Shown here: positions 8,020 to 16,231 of the stretch, piece by piece
Layout: every line of letters starts with the position of its first letter
Numbering within the stretch: the stretch's first letter is position 1
Assembly (NCBI GenBank): GCA_016213845.1
Contig: JACQZN010000082.1
Span: forward strand, 1-32,430
Direction of reading: 5' to 3'
From: Candidatus Wallbacteria bacterium
GTDB lineage: Bacteria; Muiribacteriota; UBA6191; JACPRK01
Length of the DNA: 32,430 nucleotides
Program-made: the position numbers and the translations under genes
Notes under the pieces: model-generated
Told to the model about the DNA's origin: nothing
Seen by the model: the letters and a program-made list of their open reading frames with translations, nothing else
The model's database searches: none

Positions 8020-8049
8020 CTGACAGGCGGGCGGGAAGTTTGGTAATCT
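8020..8049 (+). promoter_or_regulatory. Promoter of the dihaem operon
   Basis: CTGACA at 8020-8025, an 18-bp spacer ending in TGG, and TAATCT at 8044-8049 form a sigma70-like promoter with an extended -10. Transcription would begin at about 8056-8057, on or next to the first ATG (8057), predicting a nearly leaderless mRNA unless translation starts at the ATG at 8078. Confidence 0.55.
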
Positions 8050-8056
8050 AGGTCAC

Positions 8057-10030
8057 ATGCTCGGCCTGGAAGGGCGCATGTCGTGGGCGGCGTGGGTCGC
8101 GGTCGCGGGGTGCGCGCTGGTTTCGGAGCTGGCGGCGCATCCGCCCCCGGCCGTAGCGGCGAACGGGGCGGCGCTGGAGCTTGCCGGCGAGCCGGCGGTT
8201 GTGCTGCGCGGAGTGCCGTGCACGGCGGCCTTGGCGGCCGGGAGTGCGCTCTGGATCGGGACCTCGGGGCGTGGCATTACGCGCTTCGAGGCCGGCCGTA
8301 GCCGGACGTGGGCCGCAGGCGAGGGCGGATTGCCTCGAGGGCGGGTGAACGCGTTCGCGTGGGATGGCCGGGAGAGCGTCTGGGCGTTGATCGATCCGGA
8401 CAGAATCGTGAGATGGACGGGCGAAGACTGGGATACCGTGGCGGCGCCGCCGGGGTTCACGCGGGCGCTGGCGTGGTTCCGCGGCAAGCTCGTGGCGGGG
8501 AGTTCGCAGGGTCTCTTCCTCCTGGAGGACGGCGGGTGGCGGGTAACGCGAGTTGCCGGAGCCGTCGAGGCGCTGGCTGCGGACGGCGAGAGGGAATGCT
8601 GGGCGGCGCGCGGGGACGGACGATTGCTTGGCCTGTCGGGCGGGGGCGAGGGCGAGCACCGCCTGGAGCGCGCGGGCGCCGACGACACGGTCCGGGCGCT
8701 GGCGGTCGCGGACGGCTGGCTCGTGGCCGGGCGGTTCGGAGGCCTGTCGGAGCTACCCCCTGCGGGCGAGGCCGAGCAAAGGGCGGTGGAGCCTGGCCGG
8801 CGCAGCCCGCCACCCGTGGCTCGGCCGAAGGTGACCTCGCTGGCCGTTGTCGGCGGAATGCTGCTCTGCGGCACGTGGGGTGACGGCATGCTCGCCCGGA
8901 TGGGCGGCGGCTGGTACTCCCTGACGCGGGCGGGGGGGCTGCCCTCGGAGCGGGTCGAGGCCGTGGCGGCAGGCAGTGACTGGTTTGCGGTGGCGACCGA
9001 CGGCGGGACCTTCGTGGCGCCGTTGGCGGCCGGAGCGCCTTTGCCGGTGACCTCTGCCGCGAGTGCCGCGGCCGCGCAGGAGTCCCCGGCGTCGCCGCTT
9101 GCGCTGGAGCTCGAGCCCGAGAAGTTGGGACTGAGGCTGTCGAGACCGGATCCGCTTCCGCGCCAGATCCTGCGGTCGCAGGCGCTGGGCGGCGAGACGT
9201 CCCCGCTTGCGCGGCTGGGCGACATCCTCTTCGAGGACCCGACCGTGCTGGGGCCGCGCGCCCAGTCGCTCTCGGTGAGCTGCGGCACTTGCCACCCGGC
9301 TGGCGACACCAACCCGGGCTTCTTCATCCCGGGCCTGAGCCGGCGCCCGGGGACCGTGGATCTCACGCATCGTTACTTCAACGCCGCGGCCCATAACGAC
9401 TTGAGCGACCCGGTGGATATTCCGAGTCTTCGAGGCGTGCGGCTTACCGGCCCCTACGGCCGGGACGGACGGACGGGTAGCCTCCGGGAGTTCATCCGGA
9501 ATGTGATCGTGCTTGAATTCGGCGGTCCGGAGCCGTCCACGCGGGACCTGGACGCGCTGACCGCCTACACCAACGAGTTCGAGTTCTTGCCCAACTCCTT
9601 GCTCGGGCGCTCCGGCCAGCTCGTGGCCCGCGCGCCGCTGCCGGCCATGCGCGGCGAACAGCTCTTTCAGCAGCCCAGACCCTCTTTCGGAGGCAAGAGC
9701 TGCGCCTCCTGTCACGACCCGGCGGCGCAGTTCACGGATAGAGCTGGCCACGACGTCGGGACTGGCGGAGTCTTCGACACGCCTGCTCTCCTGGGCGCCC
9801 GCCGGACCGCTCCCTACTTCCACGACGGCTCCGCGGCCGGCCTGGCCGAGGTCGTCGCCCATTTCGACAAGTTCTACGCGCTCTCGCTGACTGACGACCA
9901 GAAGCGGGATCTGGTGGCGTACCTGGAGGTCGTCGGAGACGTGGACGAGCCCTGGCAGAGGGCCGAGAAACCGGTCGAGCCGGGGCCACTCCCGGCAGGA
10001 ACCGGCCCGCAAGGGAGGAGTCACCCGTGA
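8057..10030 (+). CDS. Secreted beta-propeller plus MauG/cytochrome-c-peroxidase-like dihaem protein
   Basis: This 657-residue periplasmic protein has two parts. Residues 40-330 look like repeats of a two-component-regulator type beta-propeller (recurring VWALID, LVAGSSQGLFLLEDGGW, LLCGTWGDGMLARMGGGW and LPSERVEAVAAG). Residues 375-630 form a dihaem module: haem motifs CGTCH (409-413) and CASCH (549-553), plus APYFHDG (585-591), the conserved distal segment of MauG/CCP families. Such enzymes reduce peroxide or oxidise protein side chains. A signal peptide fits MSWAAWVAVAGCALVSELAA. The ATG at 8078 has GGAAGGG just upstream and may be the true start; the ATG at 8057 would suit a leaderless transcript. 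The GTGA overlap couples it to the TPR gene. Propeller and MauG in one chain is uncommon. Confidence 0.88.
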   Translation: MLGLEGRMSWAAWVAVAGCALVSELAAHPPPAVAANGAALELAGEPAVVLRGVPCTAALAAGSALWIGTSGRGITRFEAGRSRTWAAGEGGLPRGRVNAFAWDGRESVWALIDPDRIVRWTGEDWDTVAAPPGFTRALAWFRGKLVAGSSQGLFLLEDGGWRVTRVAGAVEALAADGERECWAARGDGRLLGLSGGGEGEHRLERAGADDTVRALAVADGWLVAGRFGGLSELPPAGEAEQRAVEPGRRSPPPVARPKVTSLAVVGGMLLCGTWGDGMLARMGGGWYSLTRAGGLPSERVEAVAAGSDWFAVATDGGTFVAPLAAGAPLPVTSAASAAAAQESPASPLALELEPEKLGLRLSRPDPLPRQILRSQALGGETSPLARLGDILFEDPTVLGPRAQSLSVSCGTCHPAGDTNPGFFIPGLSRRPGTVDLTHRYFNAAAHNDLSDPVDIPSLRGVRLTGPYGRDGRTGSLREFIRNVIVLEFGGPEPSTRDLDALTAYTNEFEFLPNSLLGRSGQLVARAPLPAMRGEQLFQQPRPSFGGKSCASCHDPAAQFTDRAGHDVGTGGVFDTPALLGARRTAPYFHDGSAAGLAEVVAHFDKFYALSLTDDQKRDLVAYLEVVGDVDEPWQRAEKPVEPGPLPAGTGPQGRSHP

Positions 10031-11223
10031 AGTTCCATCTCGTACTCGCACTGCTGGGTCTGATCTGGGCGGCCGCCGCTCCCATCGCGGACGCCGCCGA
10101 TTCGCCTGCCGCGGCCGGCGACAAGTTGCGCGACGAGGGCAAGCTCTCCGAGGCGCTCGCCGCATACCGGAAGGCCTGGTCGGCGGCGAGCGGCACCGCC
10201 CGGGCTGAGCTGGTGATCCGGCAGGCACTGGTCCTGGAGATGCAGGGAAAGCTCGAGGGCGCCCGCGAGCTTCTGCAGCAGGCTCGCAAGGACGATGCCG
10301 TGGGCGCCGCCATCGAAGAGGCGCGGCTGGCGATGGAGTACCCGCCGTTCGATCCAGCCCCGGCCGTCGCAGCGCTTGCCGAGGCCGTGAAGCGGGCTCC
10401 CGAACATGCCGGCGCCCAGACGGCCTACGGCAATGCTCTGGTCAACGCCGGCAAGCCGGACGAGGCGCGCGACGCCTTCGATCGCGTCACGTCCAAGCTC
10501 GATCCGAAGAGCGTCCCGGCCCGCTGGGGGCGCTCGCGCATGCTGCTGCGCCAGGGCAAGGCCACCGACGCGATCGGGGCGCTCCAGGAGGCGCTCGAAC
10601 TGGAGCCGAGCCGAGGCGAAACGATGGTGCGCCTGGGCAACGCCTACCTCTCCAGCGCGGAGCCGAACCGCCTGGCGCAGGCGCGCGCGTGGTTCGAGCA
10701 GGCCGGCCGGACCTCGCCCGGCAATCCGGCGTACGCCCAGTGGGAGGTGCTGGCCTACCTGCTGGAGGATCGCGCGGGCGATGCCGCCGAGAAGGTGGCG
10801 TACTTGCAGGAGAAGTTCCCGGAGCACTCGGCCACTCTCTGGGCCGCCGGGGCCTGCGCCGAGGTGCGGACCCAGATGGCACAGGCTTCCGACCTCTACC
10901 GCAAGGCGGCCGCCGTCGATGCCAGGAACCTGCTGGCACACTACTCGCTCGGCCAGTTCGCCAGCGGCCGCGGCAACCGGGAGTGGGCCAAGGCCGGCAT
11001 GACCTCCGGCGCCTACGCCAACTACTCCGACACCGACCTGGCCGTCCGCCAGCTCTCCTACGTGCTGGCCGCCGCGGGGGGAGACTTTCCGTTCGCCGTC
11101 CTTGCCCAGGGTACGCTCGACGCTCTGAGGAAGCGCGCCCAGGCCAACCCCTGGACGGCAATGCCGGCGCCCGTGCTCACGGAGTTCTACAACTACGGCA
11201 AGGCCCTGAACGATCACTATTGA
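10027..11223 (+). CDS. Secreted tetratricopeptide-repeat protein
   Basis: A 398-residue protein with an N-terminal signal peptide (KFHLVLALLGLIWAAAAPIADA, cleavage near residue 24) followed by helical TPR-type repeats, for example KLRDEGKLSEALAAYRKAW (33-51), the segment around residues 133-160 (TAYGNALVNAGKPDEARDAF), KATDAIGALQEALELEP and the later LYRKAAAVDARNLLAHYSLG. It probably acts as a periplasmic scaffold for the haem protein and the large secreted protein on either side. The GTG start overlaps the preceding stop (GTGA), with GGGAGGAG 6 nt upstream, so translation is coupled. No catalytic motif is visible and the exact partner is unknown. Confidence 0.88.
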   Translation: MKFHLVLALLGLIWAAAAPIADAADSPAAAGDKLRDEGKLSEALAAYRKAWSAASGTARAELVIRQALVLEMQGKLEGARELLQQARKDDAVGAAIEEARLAMEYPPFDPAPAVAALAEAVKRAPEHAGAQTAYGNALVNAGKPDEARDAFDRVTSKLDPKSVPARWGRSRMLLRQGKATDAIGALQEALELEPSRGETMVRLGNAYLSSAEPNRLAQARAWFEQAGRTSPGNPAYAQWEVLAYLLEDRAGDAAEKVAYLQEKFPEHSATLWAAGACAEVRTQMAQASDLYRKAAAVDARNLLAHYSLGQFASGRGNREWAKAGMTSGAYANYSDTDLAVRQLSYVLAAAGGDFPFAVLAQGTLDALRKRAQANPWTAMPAPVLTEFYNYGKALNDHY

Positions 11224-11245
11224 GCCGACCCTTAGGAGGGCAAAG

Positions 11246-13855
11246 ATGCGTTCACTCGTCTGGTCAGTCCTGGCACTCGCGTTTCTCGTGACCGGGCCTG
11301 CGCCGGCGGCCTCCGGCGCCGCGGGGCTCACAAGCGAACAGGCTCTCCTCGGCAGCGGCGTCATCGATCTGCAGCCTCAGCCGCAGGATTTCGCCAAGGG
11401 GAGGGCGACGCCGGCAGACCTCAAGCGCCACCTGCGCGATCTCTGCTCCAACAAGGAGACCGTGAAAGGTGTCGGCGCGTACATCAACAAGCGCCGGTAC
11501 TTCGATCGCGGGTCGCTGCTGAACCCATGGACGGTCTACCAGCCCGGCGGTCAGCCGGTGCTGAGCCCCGCCAACCAGCTCGCTGGCTCTGCGCTGGCCC
11601 CCGAGTCCCTGGCCGGCAACCAGAAGGCCGCCTACCTCGTCGCCAACGGCGTGGAGGAGCTGCCCGCTGGCTACAAGAAGAACGGCGTCACGTTCCGTTT
11701 CGTGGACGTGAAGCTCACCTACGCCTTGCAGAAGGTCCCCAACTGCAAGACCAAGCCGGGCGAGAAGCCTCACCGGGCGGCCTTCGATCTCAAGAGTGAC
11801 GACTTCAAGGAGAAGTACTACATCCTGACCGACGGCACCGATCACTCCGGCCGAGAGTTCCGTTTCGGCGACCGCATCAGCGCCAACCCAGCCCGCAAGG
11901 CCTTCCATCCCGCCGACGTTGCCTTCGACCCCGGCGTTCCCGATGGCACCGCTCCGGTCACAGCAGGCAAGGGGGACCCGGCCGTACCGACGAGCGACGT
12001 GCTGATGGAGGTCTTCGTGAAGCTCGACGGCCGCGCGGAGTCATTCGACGGAACCCAGTGGACCACGGCCATGGATTTCACGCAGATGAACCTGGTCGCC
12101 AGCCGCGAGTTCTACGTCGAGGACGTCGTGCCTCCGCTGCCTTCCGACGTCGACATCAACCAGTCGCCGGTGGAGCTGGAGCTGCCGCCGGCAGCCGCCG
12201 GCGCAGAAGTGCCTCCGAAGCACGACTTCATCCTGAGCGCCTACACCGGGGACTTCGAGGCCCAACCGGGAGCTCCCGGCGGCTGGCCCAGCACGACCGC
12301 CAATGAGGACGCCAACGGGGACGGTAAGAACGACGCCGCCTTCGAGCCGGTCCACGTGATCGATCGCAACTCCAACACCAACGCCCAGGACATCAAGGTG
12401 AGCTTCAACTACGAGACCGGACTCTCGCTCGGCAACCGCGTCAAGGTGCGGGACGGGGACGGCTACCGCTACATGTACCTGGTCCTGCCTGAGCGGCTCG
12501 AAGGCACGATGGTCGGCCCGTACGGTGGGCGAGTGGGCCAGGCCCCAGCGCCCAACGAGACGGCCGAGGACGATCCCTACGAGCCGCGGGACGAGCTGCT
12601 CCAGATCGAGGGCGAGGCCCAGCCGGTGCCGCTCCGGACCGTGCTGGACCCGTTCTACAAGGAGGTCGCCTTCGATTCGGACGCAGAGCTGAAGCAGGCC
12701 GTCGACTTCCTCTACTCCAGGAACCCGGTCGAGGTGCAACAGGGTCTGCGGCCGAAGACGGACGGGACCCGCGACTACACCAGCGCCACCTATCCGCGCG
12801 TCGCGGGAATTGCGATGGCCGAGGAGCGGGAGGTGGTCCAGGGCATTTCCTGCGAGGTGTTCGACAACAAGTCGACCTGCGACGCCCACATGAGCTGCGT
12901 GGTCGACTTCAAGTTCAAGGTCAATCCCGCGAGCTTGCTGCCGCCGGTCGGTTTCGCCAGCTTCGAAGGGGGCAGCTTCCACGCCAGCCTGGACGCCAAG
13001 ACGATGAACCACCAGGGCCCGGCCAGCCTGAACGGGGGACCTCTCAACCCGCTGGATGCCGCCGACAACTTTTACCAGATCAACGCAGGTGACGGCTGCG
13101 GCAACACGACCATCTTCCGCGCTGGCACGTTTGGCGTGCGGGACAACCTGCGACCCAATCCCAAGGTCGTGCTCGAGGAGATGTACACGCGGCCCGGCCA
13201 GGAGCAGCGGATCGTCGACGTGGTGACTGTGCCGAACGACATCGGCGGGGCCGGCGATCCCGTGGGTGGTTACGACGTTTCCAGACCCCACTCGCGGTTG
13301 CCCAAGATGTCCGAGGTTTCACCCTGGGATCGGTTGTACGGCAACTTCCGGAACAACTCCGAGACGTGGGACGCCGCGGCCAAGCCCGGCACGCTCCAGA
13401 ATCCGACCGACGCCAAGGCGGCCAGCTTCCTTACGATTCGCTCGGCCGCCGATGCGCCGATCGTCAACGAGGACAGCCGTTTCCGCATCACCGTCAGCGC
13501 CGAGGACAACGTGGCGCCCAGGCTGGACCGCGCGAGCGGCACGCCCAGGTTCCTCTACCCGATGTCCCATCTTTCGGCGCGGATCTACCGCAGGGACAAC
13601 CCTGCCGACGAGGTCTACAAGGCGACGATCGTCGACGTTCCGAAGGCCCAGCTCGCCGACACTTCCCAGTTCACCAAGGCGCCGTTCCTGACCTTCGAGC
13701 ACGTGTTCCGCGCCGAGGGCGTTTACGAGATGGAGGTGGTCGCCGTCGATCGCTCCGAGAACCGGCGCGTCCTGAAGTTCCCGATTCCCGTCGGCAAGGT
13801 CGGGATGGACTTCCGGAGGATCGAAGGCGAGCAGCAGCGCGGCGGCGGCGACTGA
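11246..13855 (+). CDS. Large secreted protein of unknown function, with Ca-loop and Ig-like end
   Basis: An 869-residue exported protein I cannot place in a family. The signal peptide covers residues 1-25 (RSLVWSVLALAFLVTGPAPAASG). A calcium-loop motif DANGDGKND lies at 355-363, like those of dockerin/EF-hand loops. A Cys cluster C536, C545, C551 is followed by C618. The last 120 residues (about 745-865, including VSAEDNVAP and GVYEMEVVAVDRSENRRVLKF) read as a beta-sandwich of Ig/cadherin type. The start is secure: TAGGAGGG sits 5 nt before the ATG. It is the third gene of the haem operon, 22 nt after the TPR gene, so it may be the substrate or partner of the dihaem enzyme; that is inference. 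Several His and Trp residues could serve, but no known cofactor motif is visible. Confidence 0.85.
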   Translation: MRSLVWSVLALAFLVTGPAPAASGAAGLTSEQALLGSGVIDLQPQPQDFAKGRATPADLKRHLRDLCSNKETVKGVGAYINKRRYFDRGSLLNPWTVYQPGGQPVLSPANQLAGSALAPESLAGNQKAAYLVANGVEELPAGYKKNGVTFRFVDVKLTYALQKVPNCKTKPGEKPHRAAFDLKSDDFKEKYYILTDGTDHSGREFRFGDRISANPARKAFHPADVAFDPGVPDGTAPVTAGKGDPAVPTSDVLMEVFVKLDGRAESFDGTQWTTAMDFTQMNLVASREFYVEDVVPPLPSDVDINQSPVELELPPAAAGAEVPPKHDFILSAYTGDFEAQPGAPGGWPSTTANEDANGDGKNDAAFEPVHVIDRNSNTNAQDIKVSFNYETGLSLGNRVKVRDGDGYRYMYLVLPERLEGTMVGPYGGRVGQAPAPNETAEDDPYEPRDELLQIEGEAQPVPLRTVLDPFYKEVAFDSDAELKQAVDFLYSRNPVEVQQGLRPKTDGTRDYTSATYPRVAGIAMAEEREVVQGISCEVFDNKSTCDAHMSCVVDFKFKVNPASLLPPVGFASFEGGSFHASLDAKTMNHQGPASLNGGPLNPLDAADNFYQINAGDGCGNTTIFRAGTFGVRDNLRPNPKVVLEEMYTRPGQEQRIVDVVTVPNDIGGAGDPVGGYDVSRPHSRLPKMSEVSPWDRLYGNFRNNSETWDAAAKPGTLQNPTDAKAASFLTIRSAADAPIVNEDSRFRITVSAEDNVAPRLDRASGTPRFLYPMSHLSARIYRRDNPADEVYKATIVDVPKAQLADTSQFTKAPFLTFEHVFRAEGVYEMEVVAVDRSENRRVLKFPIPVGKVGMDFRRIEGEQQRGGGD

Positions 13856-13937
13856 GGCCGAGGTGCAAGAACCCCGGGCACCGAGCAAGAACGGAGGGAG
13901 TTTCTCGCATACTTTGCCTCGGCGACCTTCTTGGGTG

Positions 13938-13980
13938 GGGCGGGCATCTTGCCCGCCCAGCGCGGGCTGGAAGCCCGCGC
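13938..13980. repeat. Double palindromic repeat
   Basis: Two perfect 9-bp stems with 3-nt loops lie side by side: GGGCGGGCA (13938-13946) with TGCCCGCCC (13950-13958), then GCGCGGGCT (13960-13968) with AGCCCGCGC (13972-13980). This is a REP-like bipartite unit, one base between stems. It lies 83 bp after the haem operon and may also stop transcription. The rest of 13856-14037 shows nothing recognisable. Confidence 0.8.
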
Positions 13981-14058
13981 CACCTCTCCAATCTCAACAC
14001 CAAGCCTGCGGAGAATTGTCGCCGGAATGGTCGGTGCCAACGCCCGGTACAGGTAGGC

Positions 14059-14100
14059 GCCACGGGTCTTCCGCCACGGGTCTTCCGTTTCACCCGTGGC
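14059..14100 (+). repeat. Direct repeat feeding a 9-bp hairpin upstream of the zinc-ribbon gene
   Basis: GCCACGGGTCTTCC occurs twice in tandem (14059-14072, 14073-14086), followed by ACCCGTGGC (14092-14100), which is complementary to the first nine bases of either copy. Two alternative hairpins are possible. It ends about 50 nt before the ATG at 14153, so it may sit in the leader. Confidence 0.6.
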
Positions 14101-14152
14101 GAGGCCGGTGACGGGGTGGTAAGGTTCTTCGGGGGCGTCGAGGAGGCGCGCA

Positions 14153-14959
14153 ATGTCCTTCGAAATCTATGGAGTGCCGAAGTGTCCGGAGTGCCGCGAG
14201 GAGCTGGCGGCGAAGTCGCTCACGGTGGAGTGCGGCTCGTGCGGGCACCAGATACGGCCCGAGCGCCGGTGCGGGCGTCCGTGGTCGATGGGGTGCGTCG
14301 GCGCGATCGCGTTGATGCTGCTGGTTCTGGGCGCGTATGCGGACCACGAGAGCTCGCGGATGCACTCGCGGATGCGCGCTGGCGTCACGGCTCGGCTTCA
14401 GGAGCTGCGGGAGCGCAATGGCCTGCTGAGTCAGCAGCTCTTCGCCGCTCGGCAGGCCCTGCGTCACACGGAGGCCCGCGAGCGGTGCGGCCTGGCGCGG
14501 ATCGAGATGCTGCGCGAAAAGCTCATCGAGCTGGCCCGGCAGCGCGACGAGGCGATCCGCTCGGCCGACCAGGCGGCCGTCGAAGGAGAGGACTTGCTCG
14601 GTGCGCTCGATGACGAGGATGCCCGGCTCCAGCTGGACATCGAGTTTCTGGAGGACCTGGCGGTGCGCCACCCGGACGACGCCGAGATCCGGATTCGACT
14701 TGCCTCGGCCTACTCGGAGCTCGACGCGTCCGACTACTCCAGCAAGATGCTCGAACATGCTCGGCGCGCCCTCGACATCGATCCTCGGCTCTATCCCAGG
14801 GTGCGTCGCTTCCTGGGAGCCTCGGGTGGATCTGACGAGCTCGACGGGCTCATCGCCAGGCTCCTGGAGCGAGCGGGCGACCGCCCGCTGACCGCCGACG
14901 AGAGCCGCCGCTTCTCCGAGGACGTGGACCGGATGGTCCACGAGAGTGTCGGAAGGTAG
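14153..14959 (+). CDS. Membrane protein with N-terminal zinc ribbon and coiled coil
   Basis: A 268-residue protein. Residues 11-31 carry CPEC and CGSC knuckles (C11, C14, C27, C30) that should bind one zinc. A transmembrane helix follows at about 47-62 (MGCVGAIALMLLVLGAY). Residues 78-160 form a long charged coiled coil (RLQELRERNGLLSQQLFAARQAL and following), and residues 165-215 resemble a TPR pair (DLAVRHPDDAEIRIRLASAYSELD). It is a single-pass protein with a cytoplasmic zinc head and most of its mass beyond the membrane. I do not know its function. GAGGAGG lies 6 nt before the ATG. It stands alone, preceded by palindromic DNA and followed by the convergent acetyltransferase across a dispersed repeat. 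Confidence 0.8.
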   Translation: MSFEIYGVPKCPECREELAAKSLTVECGSCGHQIRPERRCGRPWSMGCVGAIALMLLVLGAYADHESSRMHSRMRAGVTARLQELRERNGLLSQQLFAARQALRHTEARERCGLARIEMLREKLIELARQRDEAIRSADQAAVEGEDLLGALDDEDARLQLDIEFLEDLAVRHPDDAEIRIRLASAYSELDASDYSSKMLEHARRALDIDPRLYPRVRRFLGASGGSDELDGLIARLLERAGDRPLTADESRRFSEDVDRMVHESVGR

Positions 14960-15039
14960 CCTCCTCGGGATTCCCCCACATCCGCGCGCGGCCAGGCTTC
15001 GAACGCCTCAGCCCCAACTCTCTCCTCCCCCCCCTCCCG

Positions 15040-15092
15040 CTCATCCTGAGCAGGCTGCGGAAGCAGCCGTGTCGAAGGACCGTGTCGAAGGA
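15040..15092. repeat. Dispersed repeat, inverted copy with an inserted hairpin
   Basis: Reverse-complement halves of the copy-1 repeat, CTCATCCTGAGC and GTGTCGAAGGA, are separated by a 16-bp block that folds perfectly (GGCTGC, GGAA loop, GCAGCC). The second half is duplicated (CGTGTCGAAGGA). It lies in the convergent gap between the zinc-ribbon gene and the acetyltransferase. Confidence 0.7.
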
Positions 15093-15118
15093 CGATCCGG
15101 CCATCTCATTGCGTTCGC

Positions 15119-16132
15119 CTACAGTTCGCCTTCGTAGATGCAGTAGCCGCGGACCTTCGTGGCGAAATGCATCGACATGATCCGGGAGAGGTTGTCCTCC
15201 TTGATCATGGCGTGCAGGAAGTTGACGTAGCCGCGCTCCAGCTGCGCCGTGTGGTAGCGGTAGGTGAGCAGGTAGGCGACCTTTCTTCCCTGGTACTCCG
15301 GCACCACTCCCATCGATTTGATGACTCCGGTCTTTTTGGGTGACGTCGGATTCAGGTAGCCATAGACCAGCCCGATCGGGACGCCCTGCGGGTCGCGGGC
15401 TATCATCAGCCGGAAGTCGGGCGCCTGCCGCGCCACGGGCACCATCATCTCGGCGAACTCCTCGGGCCCGATGGGGGTGAAAGCCCAGTCGAGCGGAAAG
15501 ATCCTCGAGGCCAGCTCATAGAACATCGGAAGATGCTTCTCCACTTCAGCCAGCGGGATCTCCTCGACCTGCACACCCCAGCGTTCCGCGGCCTCCTCCA
15601 TCCGGATGTACTTCGCGACCTTCTTGCCCCCTTCGATGTCGGTGATGAGGTTGGAGCAGTAGGTCCCGGCGGGCTTCAGCAGCCCCTCGAAGAAGCGTGC
15701 GTATCGCGGCTCGTAAGCGTTCTCACCGAGGATCGGAGGGTAACCCCAGTCCTGGGTGACGCAGCGATACCGGTTCCATGTCGAGAAATCGATCGGCCCT
15801 CGGACTCGCTGCATCCCTTGACTCGCAAGCCAGGCGAAGGCCCGGCCAGCCAGCTCCCGCAGCTCGGCTTCGTGTTCCGCGAAAGCGGCGCCGAAGTCGA
15901 GTGAGCCGAACACGCCCGTCGGCACCGGCTGGTCCTGCATCCGCGGGTTTACGAATGCGGTGGCCCGCGCGATCGGCTTCCCGCCGTCATGAAGCACGAA
16001 GTGGCGCATCCGCCCCTCCGCAAGCCAGCGCGAACTCGGGCCGAGCCGCGCGCGCTCCACGTCGCCTAGCGCTGCGAAGCCTTCCCAGCTCGCAAACCCC
16101 GCGGGATCGAATTCGTGAATCATGGTCGTCAT
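15119..16132 (-). CDS. GNAT-family N-acetyltransferase
   Basis: A 337-residue GNAT-type acyltransferase that would use acetyl-CoA. The acetyl-CoA motif A is SMGVVPEYQGRKVAYLL (residues 273-289, the R/QxxGxG/A pyrophosphate loop as QGRKVA), preceded by the beta strand VPIGLVYGYLNPTSPKKTGVI. The N-terminal half (residues 20-160) looks like a second, degenerate GNAT fold, and the length is about twice that of a single GNAT domain. The substrate is unknown. The ATG at 16132 is chosen because CAGGAG lies on the minus strand about 10 nt upstream; an in-frame extension of 18 residues has no site. A strong hairpin separates it from the upstream START-like genes, so it may be transcribed by read-through or its own weak promoter. 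Confidence 0.85.
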   Translation of the reverse strand: MTTMIHEFDPAGFASWEGFAALGDVERARLGPSSRWLAEGRMRHFVLHDGGKPIARATAFVNPRMQDQPVPTGVFGSLDFGAAFAEHEAELRELAGRAFAWLASQGMQRVRGPIDFSTWNRYRCVTQDWGYPPILGENAYEPRYARFFEGLLKPAGTYCSNLITDIEGGKKVAKYIRMEEAAERWGVQVEEIPLAEVEKHLPMFYELASRIFPLDWAFTPIGPEEFAEMMVPVARQAPDFRLMIARDPQGVPIGLVYGYLNPTSPKKTGVIKSMGVVPEYQGRKVAYLLTYRYHTAQLERGYVNFLHAMIKEDNLSRIMSMHFATKVRGYCIYEGEL

Positions 16133-16176
16133 GCGGATACTCCTGCCGGACGGACGCGCGGAATGCGCCTCATGCA

Positions 16177-16207
16177 ACAGGGGCACCGCGAATCGCGGTG
16201 CCCCTGT
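16177..16207 (-). terminator. Strong hairpin behind the START-like genes
   Basis: ACAGGGGCACCGCG (16177-16190) and CGCGGTGCCCCTGT (16194-16207) are perfect 14-bp arms around a 3-nt loop. It begins 25 nt after the stop of the paralogue pair. There is no clear T tract on the minus strand, so it may work as an mRNA 3' stabiliser or attenuator rather than a full terminator. Confidence 0.6.
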
Positions 16208-16231
16208 CTGGTTTCGTCCGGGGTCAGAGGC

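Noticed and set aside
8053..9366. Antisense frame opposite the dihaem protein's propeller
   Set aside because: It is Ser/Pro/Ala-rich and featureless; the sense frame has CxxCH motifs and repeats.
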